Of a DNA stretch of 64,000 nucleotides, positions 7,266 to 15,246 are shown piece by piece; positions within the stretch are counted from its first letter, which is position 1; each line of letters starts with the position of its first letter. Source of the stretch: Jeotgalibacillus aurantiacus (GTDB lineage: Bacteria; Bacillota; Bacilli; Bacillales; Jeotgalibacillaceae); assembly GCF_020595125.1 (NCBI RefSeq), contig NZ_JACNMS010000003.1, positions 62,001 through 126,000 on the forward strand, written 5' to 3'. The position numbers and the translations under genes were made by a program. The notes under the pieces were generated by a model that made no database searches, was not told the DNA's origin, and saw nothing but the letters and a program-made list of their open reading frames with translations.

Positions 7266-7814
7266 TTGGAGCATGATCTTGATAGAGTGAAACGCGCGAT
7301 CGGTGGTGACCGGTATGCGCTGCAGGAGTTGTTGCATGCTGAGAAATCAAAGCTTTACCGGATGGCTTTTGCTTATGTGAGAAATGAAGATGAAGCGGTG
7401 GAGATTTTTCAGCAGACGGTTCTGAAATGCATTGAATCGATCCATCAGTTAAAGAAACCTGAATACTTTTCAACCTGGCTTACGAGGATTTGTATTAATG
7501 AATCCTTGTCGGTAAAAAGAAAGGGTAAGCGGTTGAATTTGATGATTGAACTTTTAAAGCAACCTGGACATCAGGACTTTTCAGGTACGCTTGCGCATGG
7601 AATGGACGTAAAGGGTGCGCTTGAAGCACTTCCTGATAAATATAAGACGGCACTAATGCTTCGTTTTTATCAGGATTTGTCGATCCAGGATATCGCAAAT
7701 GTATTAGATTGCCCCATTGGAACGGTTAAAACCAATATTCACAGAGGGTTGTCGAGTTTGAAAAGTAAATTGAAGGGAGTGTATGAGGATGAATCTGGAA
7801 AGAGATTCAATTAA
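7266..7814 (+). CDS. ECF sigma factor (copy 3)
   Basis: A 182-residue ECF sigma factor of the SigV/SigX-like type. Region 2 shows DEAVEIFQQTVLKCIESIHQL and region 4 shows DLSIQDIANVLDCPIGTVKTNIHRGLSSLKSKL. TTG 7266 is chosen because AAAGGAG (7250-7256) sits 9 nt upstream; the alternative TTG at 7257 abuts the ribosome binding site. Its 3' end overlaps the next gene, as expected for a sigma/anti-sigma pair. Confidence 0.9.
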   Translation: MEHDLDRVKRAIGGDRYALQELLHAEKSKLYRMAFAYVRNEDEAVEIFQQTVLKCIESIHQLKKPEYFSTWLTRICINESLSVKRKGKRLNLMIELLKQPGHQDFSGTLAHGMDVKGALEALPDKYKTALMLRFYQDLSIQDIANVLDCPIGTVKTNIHRGLSSLKSKLKGVYEDESGKRFN

Positions 7815-8508
7815 ATGTGCCATTAATTCTACTCCATTGCCGGAGGATCGGCTAAATCAGATCATTAATCATTCTGTATTTAATCATAATGTAAGAAAAA
7901 CGAAGAGAACAAGGTATGGAAAACATACATCAGCAGCGCTGCTATTTATTGGACTAAGCGGAACATTAATATATACGACACCAACAGGTCAGCAGATATT
8001 GTCTTACTTGCCATTTGTAAATGTGGAATATTTGAATGGTGCTGGATCAGGAGTCACTGAAGTACCTGAAGAAGCCGTTTATCCATTAGATGAAACGCTG
8101 ACTGAACAATATGTTGATATTCATTTTACAGAAGTTTCGTTGTCGGGTGATCAGGTTGATATTGCCTATCAGCAGCTGGTGGATCCTGATGTTTATTCAG
8201 AGACCTTTTCTGTAGAAGCAGAATTATTTGCGATAGACGATAGAGGGAACCGATACGACGTTCCTTATAATGGAGGAAATTCTTACTATTATGATATAAC
8301 AAGGGAAGATCTCAGGTGGACCGCAACTCTGAGTGATTTGAATCCTTTAGCTGAAAAAATAACCTTTATCCCTATGGCTACCATCAGCTACATCACAGAT
8401 AAGCCTTTTGAAATATTCGAGTATGAAGGCCTTGAAGTGGATCTGAGGGATGGAAGTGTCAAAATCGTAAAAAGTCCGGGATTGCCTGGTAAGGTTTATG
8501 AGAGGTAG
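7789..8508 (+). CDS. Anti-sigma factor-like one-TM protein, partner of sigma copy 3
   Basis: A 239-residue protein with a short cytoplasmic N-terminus, one TM segment (~40-58) and an extracellular domain resembling DUF4179-type anti-sigma proteins. ATG 7789 has AAGGGAG about 8 nt upstream; ATG 7783 is too close to it. It overlaps the sigma gene by 26 nt. No SxxxS-like sensor motif or lysozyme-inhibitor-like domain could be recognised, so the signal is unknown. Confidence 0.7.
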   Translation: MNLERDSIKCAINSTPLPEDRLNQIINHSVFNHNVRKTKRTRYGKHTSAALLFIGLSGTLIYTTPTGQQILSYLPFVNVEYLNGAGSGVTEVPEEAVYPLDETLTEQYVDIHFTEVSLSGDQVDIAYQQLVDPDVYSETFSVEAELFAIDDRGNRYDVPYNGGNSYYYDITREDLRWTATLSDLNPLAEKITFIPMATISYITDKPFEIFEYEGLEVDLRDGSVKIVKSPGLPGKVYER

Positions 8509-8548
8509 GTATAGTCAGACAAGGAAAGGATCTGTCTATGATTCTACA

Positions 8549-8770
8549 CTCTGGCTGAAAATGGTCCGAAAAGAAATTGTCATGTTTGCCCGAGTTTTTG
8601 CATCGATTCAGCTTTTTATTGTACTGTTTGAAAAAATATATGTACTGATTCAACTTTTTATTGTATTGTTGCACCTTCAAAGCCGTTTTTTTGTTATGTT
8701 CCATCCCGGGAATGTACTGTTTCAACAAATAATTGTCCTGTTTGAAAACAGAATTGTAACGATATCCCGC
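8549..8770 (+). repeat. 21-bp-period array, family A, copy 1
   Basis: A run of units of 20-22 bp, each beginning with a TTGTA(C/T)(T/C)G(A/T)TT-like word followed by ~8-10 variable bases. Similar full-length copies (~200 bp) are at 10890, 14337 (same orientation) and 32697, 32950, 37776, 57648 (opposite). Both strands stay open in one frame because 21 bp is seven codons. This explains the apparent ORFs here, which I do not count as genes. Confidence 0.8.
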
Positions 8771-8840
8771 ATCTCTCTTAGAACTCAGGGAGACATAAAA
8801 TCTACATTTTGAATCTTAAAATTGTTCCTGGAGGATCAAC

Positions 8841-9296
8841 ATGGCAACAGAGAAAGTACTGAGTTATATCTTGAGAAATAAAAACAACGACTGGCAATTA
8901 CTCGTTTTTAGTCAGACGGGTGCTCCGGAAGCGGGTATACAAATCCCCGGCGGAACGGTTGAGTCTTCTGATGAAAACTTAACGTCTACCATGATGAGAG
9001 AAATTGAAGAAGAAACTGGTTTAAATCAAAACCTTCATCTTCTCGAAAAAATATTATTTGAATATTATGATCATCCGATCAAACATGAGTTTCAAAAGAG
9101 GCATTTCTTTTTAGTCCTTCTTGAAGATGAAGGACTGGATCGCTGGCGACATATCGTGAAATCAACCGGTCAGGATCAAGGGATGGAATTCAACTATTTT
9201 TGGCTGGACCTTGAAAGTGACATTGTGTTAGCTGGAGATCAGCACGTTGGTGTTGGACATGTGAGGGATTACGTGAAGTACCAGTTAAAGAAATGA
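8841..9296 (+). CDS. NUDIX hydrolase
   Basis: A 151-residue protein with an intact Nudix box (GGTVESS...MMREIEEETGL, residues ~33-57), the Mg-binding motif for cleaving nucleoside diphosphates linked to a moiety X. The substrate is unknown. ATG 8841 follows GGAGG. It is monocistronic between an array and a REP-like terminator. The proteins DUF-like tail (residues 100-151) is ordinary for small NUDIX enzymes. Confidence 0.85.
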   Translation: MATEKVLSYILRNKNNDWQLLVFSQTGAPEAGIQIPGGTVESSDENLTSTMMREIEEETGLNQNLHLLEKILFEYYDHPIKHEFQKRHFFLVLLEDEGLDRWRHIVKSTGQDQGMEFNYFWLDLESDIVLAGDQHVGVGHVRDYVKYQLKK

Positions 9297-9300
9297 GAAG

Positions 9301-9357
9301 AGTGTAGAGTCTGAGGTCTGTCTCCAAACTCTTTAGGGACAGACCTTTTTTCTACTC
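9301..9357 (+). terminator. REP-like element acting as terminator between convergent genes
   Basis: GTAGAGTCTGAGGTCTG...AGGGACAGACC followed by a T run. The AGGTCTGTC and GGGACAGACC halves pair. Confidence 0.65.
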
Positions 9358-10146
9358 TCACATGGCTTTCTTCTGCATCCATTTCATCAGGTTGCTGGTG
9401 ACGTTTCGTGGGAGAAATCTTTCACCGAATACGAGTGATTTGTTGGGTAGGCCGTAGATGGCGACGATTTTGCCTTTTTTCCATGCCTGATAACCGAATT
9501 CGGCAACTTTTGATGCAGGGACTGGTTGAAAGCGTTGGAACAGGACGGATTTTTCAAGTCCCGTTACCTCTGAAAAACCGGTTTCGGTCGGGCCGGGGCA
9601 TAGGGCGGTTACTTTGACGCCGCTGTTCTTCAGTTCGGTTGCGAGCGCTTCTGTAAATGAAAGAACATATGCTTTTGAAGCGTAATAGACGGCCATTAAT
9701 GGTCCAGGCTGAAATGAAACGATCGAGGCGAGGTTGATAATGCCGCCTTGTTTTCTCGCGACCATAGCCGGGCTGAAAAGGCGAGTTAAAGCAGTTAACG
9801 CCATAATGTTGACCTGAATCATATCGTGATTTTTTTGCGGGTCCGTTTCGATAAAATCCCCGTAATCTCCAAAGCCGGCGTTATTAACGAGAACATCAAT
9901 ATGTGTACCGCTTGAAGCAACCGTATCATAAAGCTTTTCAGCATTTTTGTGCACCGATAAATCCATCACAATAACTGTCGCTTTAATCGGGTGGGCTGCC
10001 TCGAGTTCACGCTTAAGGTTTTCCAGTAAATCCTGCCGTCTGGCTACCAGTACAAGATCGAATCCTTCTCTCGCCATGATCTTTGAAAATTCAAGTCCAA
10101 TTCCGCTTGATGCGCCTGTAATAAGTGCCGTCCTGTTCATATTCAA
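9358..10146 (-). CDS. Short-chain dehydrogenase/reductase
   Basis: A 262-residue classical SDR: N-terminal nucleotide motif TGASSGIG (residues ~8-15), LVNNAGFG, active-site Ser in the IVSF region, and YYASK with the catalytic Tyr/Lys. The C-terminus resembles the SDR/YqjQ-DltE-like cytoplasmic oxidoreductases. It is divergent from a TetR gene across a palindromic operator, so repression by that protein is likely. The substrate is unknown. Confidence 0.9.
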   Translation of the reverse strand: MNMNRTALITGASSGIGLEFSKIMAREGFDLVLVARRQDLLENLKRELEAAHPIKATVIVMDLSVHKNAEKLYDTVASSGTHIDVLVNNAGFGDYGDFIETDPQKNHDMIQVNIMALTALTRLFSPAMVARKQGGIINLASIVSFQPGPLMAVYYASKAYVLSFTEALATELKNSGVKVTALCPGPTETGFSEVTGLEKSVLFQRFQPVPASKVAEFGYQAWKKGKIVAIYGLPNKSLVFGERFLPRNVTSNLMKWMQKKAM

Positions 10147-10163
10147 TCACTCCTTTTTAAAAT

Positions 10164-10222
10164 GTTGACAGTGTAAACTTTTCTGTAAATTCAGTATACT
10201 GCCGAATGTTTACATCGTCAAC
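10164..10222. promoter_or_regulatory. Imperfect palindromic operator between SDR and TetR genes
   Basis: GTTGACAGTGTAAAC (10164-10178) and GTTTACATCGTCAAC (10208-10222) are inverted copies (13 of 15 matches) flanking the shared promoter region. They probably bind the adjacent TetR protein. The long spacing suggests two half-operators rather than one site. Confidence 0.55.
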
Positions 10223-10270
10223 ATTTAACTTTATAATGAGTGAGAGATTCAGGGGAAAGAGGGATCCAAT

Positions 10271-10858
10271 ATGACGAGCAACACGTATCATCATGGAGAT
10301 TTAAGAAAAGATCTTATTGAAAATGGACTGGTCCTGCTGAATAAAGAGGGAATTGACGGTTTTTCTCTCCGAAAAGTAGCCGCCTTGTGCGGGGTCAGTC
10401 ATACTGCACCGTATCGACATTTTAAAAATAAGGAAGAACTGATACATGAAATTGCACAAGAGGTATGGAGGTCATTTTCTTCAGCGCTTGCTGACGCCGT
10501 AAATGCCTATCCGGAGAACCCGAAGCTTCAAATCATTGAAATGGGTAAGAGATACGTGCAATTTTTAGTGGAGAAGCCTGAATACCTTTCGTTTATCTTT
10601 ATGTCTGACAGTGCCATCCCGATACAGGTGAGTAAAACAGGAATCCATAGCCAGGTCGATGCCTTTAACGTTTTTAGCGAAAGTGCCAAAAACTACTTCG
10701 ATGAAGCTTCCATTGATCCTGCCGCTCATAAAGAAAAAACACTCCTCATGTGGAGCATGGTCCACGGCATGGCCCTGCTCGTTGCTAAGAAAAACCTCAT
10801 CTATCAAGGGGACTATATGGAGCTCGTTGAAAATATGCTTGTGCAGTATCTTGACTGA
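10271..10858 (+). CDS. TetR/AcrR family regulator
   Basis: A 195-residue protein. The N-terminal TetR helix-turn-helix (residues ~10-60; GFSLRKVAALCGVSHTAPYRHFKNKEELI) is followed by a C-terminal ligand domain like that of the TetR_C_33/WHG group. It is divergent from the SDR gene and likely controls it and itself. Confidence 0.9.
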   Translation: MTSNTYHHGDLRKDLIENGLVLLNKEGIDGFSLRKVAALCGVSHTAPYRHFKNKEELIHEIAQEVWRSFSSALADAVNAYPENPKLQIIEMGKRYVQFLVEKPEYLSFIFMSDSAIPIQVSKTGIHSQVDAFNVFSESAKNYFDEASIDPAAHKEKTLLMWSMVHGMALLVAKKNLIYQGDYMELVENMLVQYLD

Positions 10859-10889
10859 AATAGAGCGTGGATTTGTCATAGAAGTTTGT

Positions 10890-11112
10890 GCTCTGGCTGA
10901 AAATGGCGTGGAAAGGAATTGTACGGTTTGCCCGAGTTATTGTATCGTTTCAGCTTTTTATTGTACTGTTTGAAAAAATATATGTATTGATTCAACTTAT
11001 TATTGTATTGTTGCACCCGCGAAGGTGATTTTTTGTAATGTTCCATCTCGGAAATGTATCGTTTCAACAAATAATTGTCCTGTTCCAAAACAGAATTGTA
11101 TCGATCACACCT
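10890..11112 (+). repeat. 21-bp-period array, family A, copy 2
   Basis: Closest to copy 1, sharing even the leading CTCTGGCTGAAAATGG flank. Unit boundaries are at roughly 21, 22, 20, 31, 21, 20 and 21 bp; the single 31-bp interval is also present in the other copies. It is followed at once by a REP-like element. Confidence 0.8.
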
Positions 11113-11120
11113 CTCATCGA

Positions 11121-11154
11121 CCGTAGACCTAAGGGACAGACCCAAAGTCTACGG
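11121..11154. terminator. REP-like element with CCGTAGAC/GTCTACGG arms
   Basis: An 8-bp outer stem plus an inner GGG/CCC pairing around ACAGA. It overlaps the 3' end of the GntR gene (minus strand) and can terminate both directions. Confidence 0.65.
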
Positions 11155-11838
11155 TTCTTGAATTTCCTCATAAGCCCGGTTCAAATGCTCAAGCATCAGC
11201 TGTTTGGCATCATCTGCGCGTTTTTCCCGGATGGCTTTGAAGATGTCTTCGTGTTCTGCGTGGGTGGTTTGATAGCGGGAGGCGTCTGAGCTGAAGCGTT
11301 GGCGGCGTGTGTTTTCAATGTTGTTTTCCATCTGGGACACGATTTCATCTGCAGCCTTAAGCAATAAACGATTTTTTGCGCTGCGCAGGACGGTCAGGTG
11401 AAAGCCTGTGTCTGCTTTGGCTCCTTGTTCTTCTGTTTTTGCGTGCTTCATCTGCTCCAAGTATTCGTTAAGTTCTTCAAGGTCCTCGGGTGTGGCGCGC
11501 AGCGAAGCAAGGTATGCCGCTTCGCATTCAAGTGCTCTTCGAACCTCAAGCATTTCTGCTGTTAGAGTCGGATCTGCTTTCGCATTCAGCATCGCCTGAT
11601 TCCCTGCAGCATCCTCAAGTCGTGCCACTCGCAAATAATGGCCTCCGCCCTGCCTCGAATGAATAACACCAATTTCCCTCAAATAATGCAAAGCTTCCCG
11701 GACACCTGTGCGGCTGACCCTAAGATGCCTGGCAAGCTCACGTTCCGGTGGCAGCTTATATCCGATGGCTTTTTCCCCGTTTAGATATTCATGTGACAGG
11801 CGTTCAACGACTTGTTTATATTTTGGTGTAGTTTCCAT
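11149..11838 (-). CDS. FadR-subfamily GntR regulator (LldR/LutR-like)
   Basis: A 229-residue protein: N-terminal GntR winged helix (residues ~8-75; ELARHLRVSRTGVREALHYLREIGVI) and a C-terminal all-helical FCD domain (~90-220) with metal-binding-type His residues (GFHLTVL, HEDIFKAI). It is divergent from the GlcD-type oxidase gene with an ATTGGT-N3-ACCAAT operator between them. It probably represses that operon until a 2-hydroxyacid is present, as FadR-type regulators of lactate and glycolate genes do. Confidence 0.88.
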   Translation of the reverse strand: METTPKYKQVVERLSHEYLNGEKAIGYKLPPERELARHLRVSRTGVREALHYLREIGVIHSRQGGGHYLRVARLEDAAGNQAMLNAKADPTLTAEMLEVRRALECEAAYLASLRATPEDLEELNEYLEQMKHAKTEEQGAKADTGFHLTVLRSAKNRLLLKAADEIVSQMENNIENTRRQRFSSDASRYQTTHAEHEDIFKAIREKRADDAKQLMLEHLNRAYEEIQEP

Positions 11839-11870
11839 GGCGATGTCATAAGCTCCCTCTAAAAATGTTC

Positions 11871-11921
11871 TTGAAAAATTCAGATAATTACGTATAATGG
11901 GACTAAATTGGTTGGACCAAT
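11871..11921 (+). promoter_or_regulatory. Promoter and FadR-type operator of the GlcD-BASS operon
   Basis: TTGAAA (11871-11876), 16 nt, TATAAT (11893-11898). The palindrome ATTGGT-TGG-ACCAAT occupies 11907-11921, at the expected transcription start. It fits the FadR-family TNGT-N3-ACNA consensus, so bound regulator would block initiation. Confidence 0.75.
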
Positions 11922-11944
11922 TCGAGTGAGGAGGTACTCATTGT

Positions 11945-13357
11945 ATGTCAGTTTCGGCATTTGTAGAGAGTTTACATCAGTTTTTAGAAAAAGACCAGAT
12001 CTCTGAAAATGAGACTGTGCGCGAGCAGCATTCTACCGGTGAGTCCTATCATAAAGGTCAGCTCACTCAGGTGGTCGTTTTTCCACGTTCGACGGATGAC
12101 ACATCACGCATTTTAGCATCGGCGTCCAAATATGACATTCCGGTTGTACCGTTTGGTCTCGGAACAAGCCTTGAAGGTCATGTGGTGCCGGTCCGGGAGT
12201 GTGTCACGATTGATTTTAGCGAAATGAATGCTGTGCTCGACGTGTCACCGGACGATCTTTTAGTGACAGTCCAGCCTGGAGTGACGCGCAGTCAGCTGAA
12301 CCGGGAGCTGAAGAAGCACGGATTATTCTTCTCCGTAGATCCGGGAGCGGACGCCACGCTTGGCGGCATGGCTGCCACAAACGCCAGTGGAACGACTTCT
12401 GTGCGTTACGGCATTATGCGGGATCAGGTTCGCGACCTTGAAGTCGTACTGGCGAGTGGTGAGGTCATTCACACTGGTTCGAAGGCAGCTAAATCCTCAG
12501 CCGGTCTTCATTTAAACGGACTTTTTGTTGGATCAGAAGGGATACTTGGATGTATCACGGAGCTTACGCTAAAGGTGTACGGCATTCCTGAGTATGAAAT
12601 GGCTGGACGGGCGACCTTCCCGTCCGTTGAAAATGCAGTACAGGCAGTGGTCAGCTTACTTCAGTCGGGTATTCCGATTGCCAGAGTGGAGCTGCTGGAT
12701 GAAATCTCGCTCAAGCAGCTCAATCATCATCAGAAAACGAGCTATCCTGAGATCCCTATATTGTTTATGGAGTTTCACGGCAATGAAGCGGGACTTGCTC
12801 AGGATGTTGAGTTTATGAAGGAAATCGTTGATATGTACAACTGCGATGCCATTGAATTCGTATCAAGTCAGGCTGAGCGCAACCGTTTATGGGAAGAGCG
12901 TCATAACCTTGCGTACTCTTTTATCCACGGCTTTCCTGGCCGCAAAATGATGGTCACAGACGTATGCGTGCCGATTTCTGCACTCGCAGGAGCCGTGCGT
13001 TATGCGCAGGAAAAGCTTCAGGAATTTGACCTGATCGGGGGCGTCACGGGTCACGTGGGAGACGGGAACTTTCACGTTATCCTGATGATTGATATGGAAG
13101 ATCAGGACGAAGTGTCACGCGCTAATACATTCAATGAAAGTCTTGTTACATATGGCCTTGCGCGAAATGGGACCTCAACTGGGGAGCATGGCGTCGGTTA
13201 CGGCAAGCAAAAATATATGGAGCAGGAGTTCGGTGCAGCGCTTGGTGTGATGCAGCAAATCAAATCGGCGCTTGATCCGAAAGGCATTTTAAATCCGGGT
13301 AAGCTGTTGCCGTCAAAAGGAGAGGTTGTTCATGAATCTATTATCAAAAGTAAGTGA
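11945..13357 (+). CDS. FAD-linked 2-hydroxyacid dehydrogenase (GlcD / D-lactate dehydrogenase type)
   Basis: A 470-residue flavoprotein. The N-terminal FAD_binding_4 (PCMH) domain (residues ~35-215) shows VVFPRSTDDTSRIL, PVVPFGLGTSLEGH and DPGADATLGGMAATNASGT. The C-terminal FAD-oxidase domain has VTGHVGDGNFH and ends with DPKGILNPGK. It oxidises D-lactate, glycolate or a similar 2-hydroxyacid and passes electrons on. No GlcE/GlcF subunits are adjacent, so it resembles stand-alone D-lactate dehydrogenases. It is the first gene of an operon with a BASS transporter. Confidence 0.9.
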   Translation: MSVSAFVESLHQFLEKDQISENETVREQHSTGESYHKGQLTQVVVFPRSTDDTSRILASASKYDIPVVPFGLGTSLEGHVVPVRECVTIDFSEMNAVLDVSPDDLLVTVQPGVTRSQLNRELKKHGLFFSVDPGADATLGGMAATNASGTTSVRYGIMRDQVRDLEVVLASGEVIHTGSKAAKSSAGLHLNGLFVGSEGILGCITELTLKVYGIPEYEMAGRATFPSVENAVQAVVSLLQSGIPIARVELLDEISLKQLNHHQKTSYPEIPILFMEFHGNEAGLAQDVEFMKEIVDMYNCDAIEFVSSQAERNRLWEERHNLAYSFIHGFPGRKMMVTDVCVPISALAGAVRYAQEKLQEFDLIGGVTGHVGDGNFHVILMIDMEDQDEVSRANTFNESLVTYGLARNGTSTGEHGVGYGKQKYMEQEFGAALGVMQQIKSALDPKGILNPGKLLPSKGEVVHESIIKSK

Positions 13358-14312
13358 ATTCGCAGCTAAGTACTTTGCTGTGCTGGTCGTATCCGTTGCG
13401 CTCATCGCCTTTTTTGTACCGGAGCTTTTCACTGGATTTGGCGGTTACATCACGATTCTTCTCGGGATCGTCATGTTTGGGATGGGGCTCACGTTAAAGC
13501 CGGTCGATTTTAAAATTGTGGCAAAGCGTCCGATTCCAGTTGTCATAGGCGTGCTGGCGCAGTTTGTTGTTATGCCACTTGTTGCCTTTGCGATTGCATT
13601 TGCGCTGAATTTGCCTCCTGAACTGGCAGCCGGACTCGTTCTTTTAGGATCCGTGCCAGGCGGAACAGCTTCCAATGTTATGGTGTATCTCGCGAAAGGA
13701 AACCTGGCACTATCCGTTGCGATGACGAGTTTATCAACACTGCTTGCACCTATCGCGACACCGCTACTGCTGCTTCTGCTAGTCGGACAGTGGATGCCGG
13801 TTGATGCAGCTGCAATGTTTATGTCCATTTTCCAAGTGATCATTATCCCAATTGTGCTCGGCTTCATCATCCAGCGGGTCGCGCCAAAAGCAGTGGATGC
13901 CAGTCTTTCTGTCATTCCGCTGATCTCTGTGGCGGCCATCCTGATCATCGTTGGTGCCGTGACAGGCGCTAACGGAGCAAATGTAGTGACAGCCGGCTGG
14001 ATCGTCTTTGTCGCAGTCCTTCTCCATAACGGCTTTGGCCTGCTGCTCGGCTACCTCGTTGCACTGGGCCTTGGTCTAAAAGAGGACGACCGACGCGCCA
14101 TCTCACTTGAAGTCGGCATGCAAAACTCCGGCCTCGGCGTCGCACTCGCCGCAGCCCACTTCAGCCCGCTAGCCGCACTTCCAAGCGCCTGGGCCGCCAT
14201 CTGGCACAACATCACAGGCCCACTCCTTGCCAGCATCTGGTCTAAAAAGCCGGTGGTGGAAAAGGAAGAGGAGAAGGGGAAGGGAATGGAGAGCGCTGTT
14301 GTGAATCGGTAG
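13332..14312 (+). CDS. BASS-family (bile acid:sodium symporter-like) transporter
   Basis: A 326-residue membrane protein with about ten TM segments and BASS-family features: MFGMGLTLKPVDF near TM2, LGSVPGGTASNVMVYLAKGN, and EVGMQNSGLGVALAAAHF in the C-terminal half. Family members move pyruvate, pantoate, bile acids or 2-keto acids with Na+. ATG 13332 has AAAGGAGAGG just upstream and lies 26 nt inside the oxidase gene. Translational coupling with a 2-hydroxyacid dehydrogenase suggests the substrate is that hydroxyacid or the derived keto acid. Confidence 0.88.
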   Translation: MNLLSKVSEFAAKYFAVLVVSVALIAFFVPELFTGFGGYITILLGIVMFGMGLTLKPVDFKIVAKRPIPVVIGVLAQFVVMPLVAFAIAFALNLPPELAAGLVLLGSVPGGTASNVMVYLAKGNLALSVAMTSLSTLLAPIATPLLLLLLVGQWMPVDAAAMFMSIFQVIIIPIVLGFIIQRVAPKAVDASLSVIPLISVAAILIIVGAVTGANGANVVTAGWIVFVAVLLHNGFGLLLGYLVALGLGLKEDDRRAISLEVGMQNSGLGVALAAAHFSPLAALPSAWAAIWHNITGPLLASIWSKKPVVEKEEEKGKGMESAVVNR

Positions 14313-14336
14313 TTGTTGAGTTGGTGGACGTGCGTA

Positions 14337-14541
14337 TGTGCGAAAAGAAATTGTACTGATCGCCTGAGTTTTTGCATCGATTCAGTTTTTTATTGTACTG
14401 TTTGAAAAAATATATGTATTGATTCAACTTATAATTGTATCGTTGTACCTTCAAAGCCGTTTTTTTGTAATGTTCCATCCCGGAAATGTATCGTTTCAAC
14501 AAATAATTGTCCTGTTCCAGAGGAGAATTGTATTGGTTCCG
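14337..14541 (+). repeat. 21-bp-period array, family A, copy 3
   Basis: Same order of words as copies 1 and 2. It starts immediately after the BASS gene and ends before the 14573 terminator, so it would be transcribed in the 3' untranslated region of that operon. Confidence 0.8.
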
Positions 14542-14572
14542 AAACCCGAATAAGGACTGGCCCCATCTCTAC

Positions 14573-14611
14573 AAAAAAGACGATCGCTTCTCTCAAGCGA
14601 TCGTCTTTTTT
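14573..14611 (+). terminator. Strong hairpin terminator of the GlcD-BASS operon
   Basis: 17-bp stem with arms 14573-14589 and 14595-14611, loop CTCTC, A-run before and T-run after, so it is bidirectional. Confidence 0.9.
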
Positions 14612-14638
14612 CGTGTATTGTAAAATATAGAAATAAGT

Positions 14639-14665
14639 TGAAACTATTTTACGAAAACTTGCGTC
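14639..14665 (+). promoter_or_regulatory. ECF-type autoregulatory promoter
   Basis: TGAAAC (14639-14644), 17 nt, CGTC (14662-14665) matches the known ECF consensus of Bacillus sigma factors. It is 20 nt ahead of the sigma gene, implying positive autoregulation. Confidence 0.7.
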
Positions 14666-14685
14666 TGTAGGGTACGAAGGTTGGG

Positions 14686-15246
14686 ATGGGGGTTGTGTTT
14701 ATGAATTTGGCCGAAAAAGGGTGCGTGAGTGATTCGCATATGGAAGAGGTGATGGATGGCTACGGCGAGTATTTGATCCGCTTGGCTTTTCTGTATGTGA
14801 AGGATTGGTCTGCAGCTGAGGATATGGTGCAGGAAGTGTTTATTACTTATTATCAAAAATCCAGTCAGTTTGAAAACCGTTCTTCTCTGAAAACGTATCT
14901 GGCCAAAATCACCGTCAATAAATGTCACGACCATTTACGTAGCTGGAAAAATAAGCGCTCGATGCTGTCTGTTTCGATGAAGCATCTCTTGTCTGCTGAA
15001 AAGTCTCCGGAGAAATCATTTGAACATCGTGAGAAGGAAAATGAACTCGCGCTAAGTGTGCTGGCGCTTCCGGTTAAATACAGAGAAGTCATCATTCTTT
15101 ATTATTATCAGGAGTTATCCGTTACCGAAATGAGTGGTGTGCTGAGTTGTTCTGACAATACGATTAAAACCAGGCTGAGGCGAGCGAAAAAGATCCTTAG
15201 AACGAAATTAGATGTGGAGACATGGGAGGGACTGCTGGATGAATAG
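14686..15246 (+). CDS. ECF sigma factor (copy 4)
   Basis: A 186-residue ECF sigma factor (181 if the ATG at 14701 is used, which has GGGGG 8 nt upstream). Region 2 shows WSAAEDMVQEVFITYYQKSSQFENRSSLKTYLAKI; region 4 shows VKYREVIILYYYQELSVTEMSGVL and NTIKTRLRRAKKILRTKL. It is closer to copy 2 than to copies 1 and 3. It overlaps the next gene by 8 nt and is preceded by a well-formed ECF promoter. Confidence 0.9.
   Translation: MGVVFMNLAEKGCVSDSHMEEVMDGYGEYLIRLAFLYVKDWSAAEDMVQEVFITYYQKSSQFENRSSLKTYLAKITVNKCHDHLRSWKNKRSMLSVSMKHLLSAEKSPEKSFEHREKENELALSVLALPVKYREVIILYYYQELSVTEMSGVLSCSDNTIKTRLRRAKKILRTKLDVETWEGLLDE

Noticed and set aside
8459-8728. 89-codon minus-strand reading with QYNKKLN repeats
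   Set aside because: It lies in array A1. Openness follows from the 21-bp unit and no ribosome binding site is conserved, so it is listed as a repeat and raised only as a question.
13445-13948. 167-codon minus-strand reading opposite the BASS gene
   Set aside because: Shadow of a clearly conserved membrane protein gene.
8571-14541. Family A arrays as a CRISPR
   Set aside because: Units are too short and degenerate, 'spacers' of ~10 bp are conserved between copies at different loci, and no cas gene is present.
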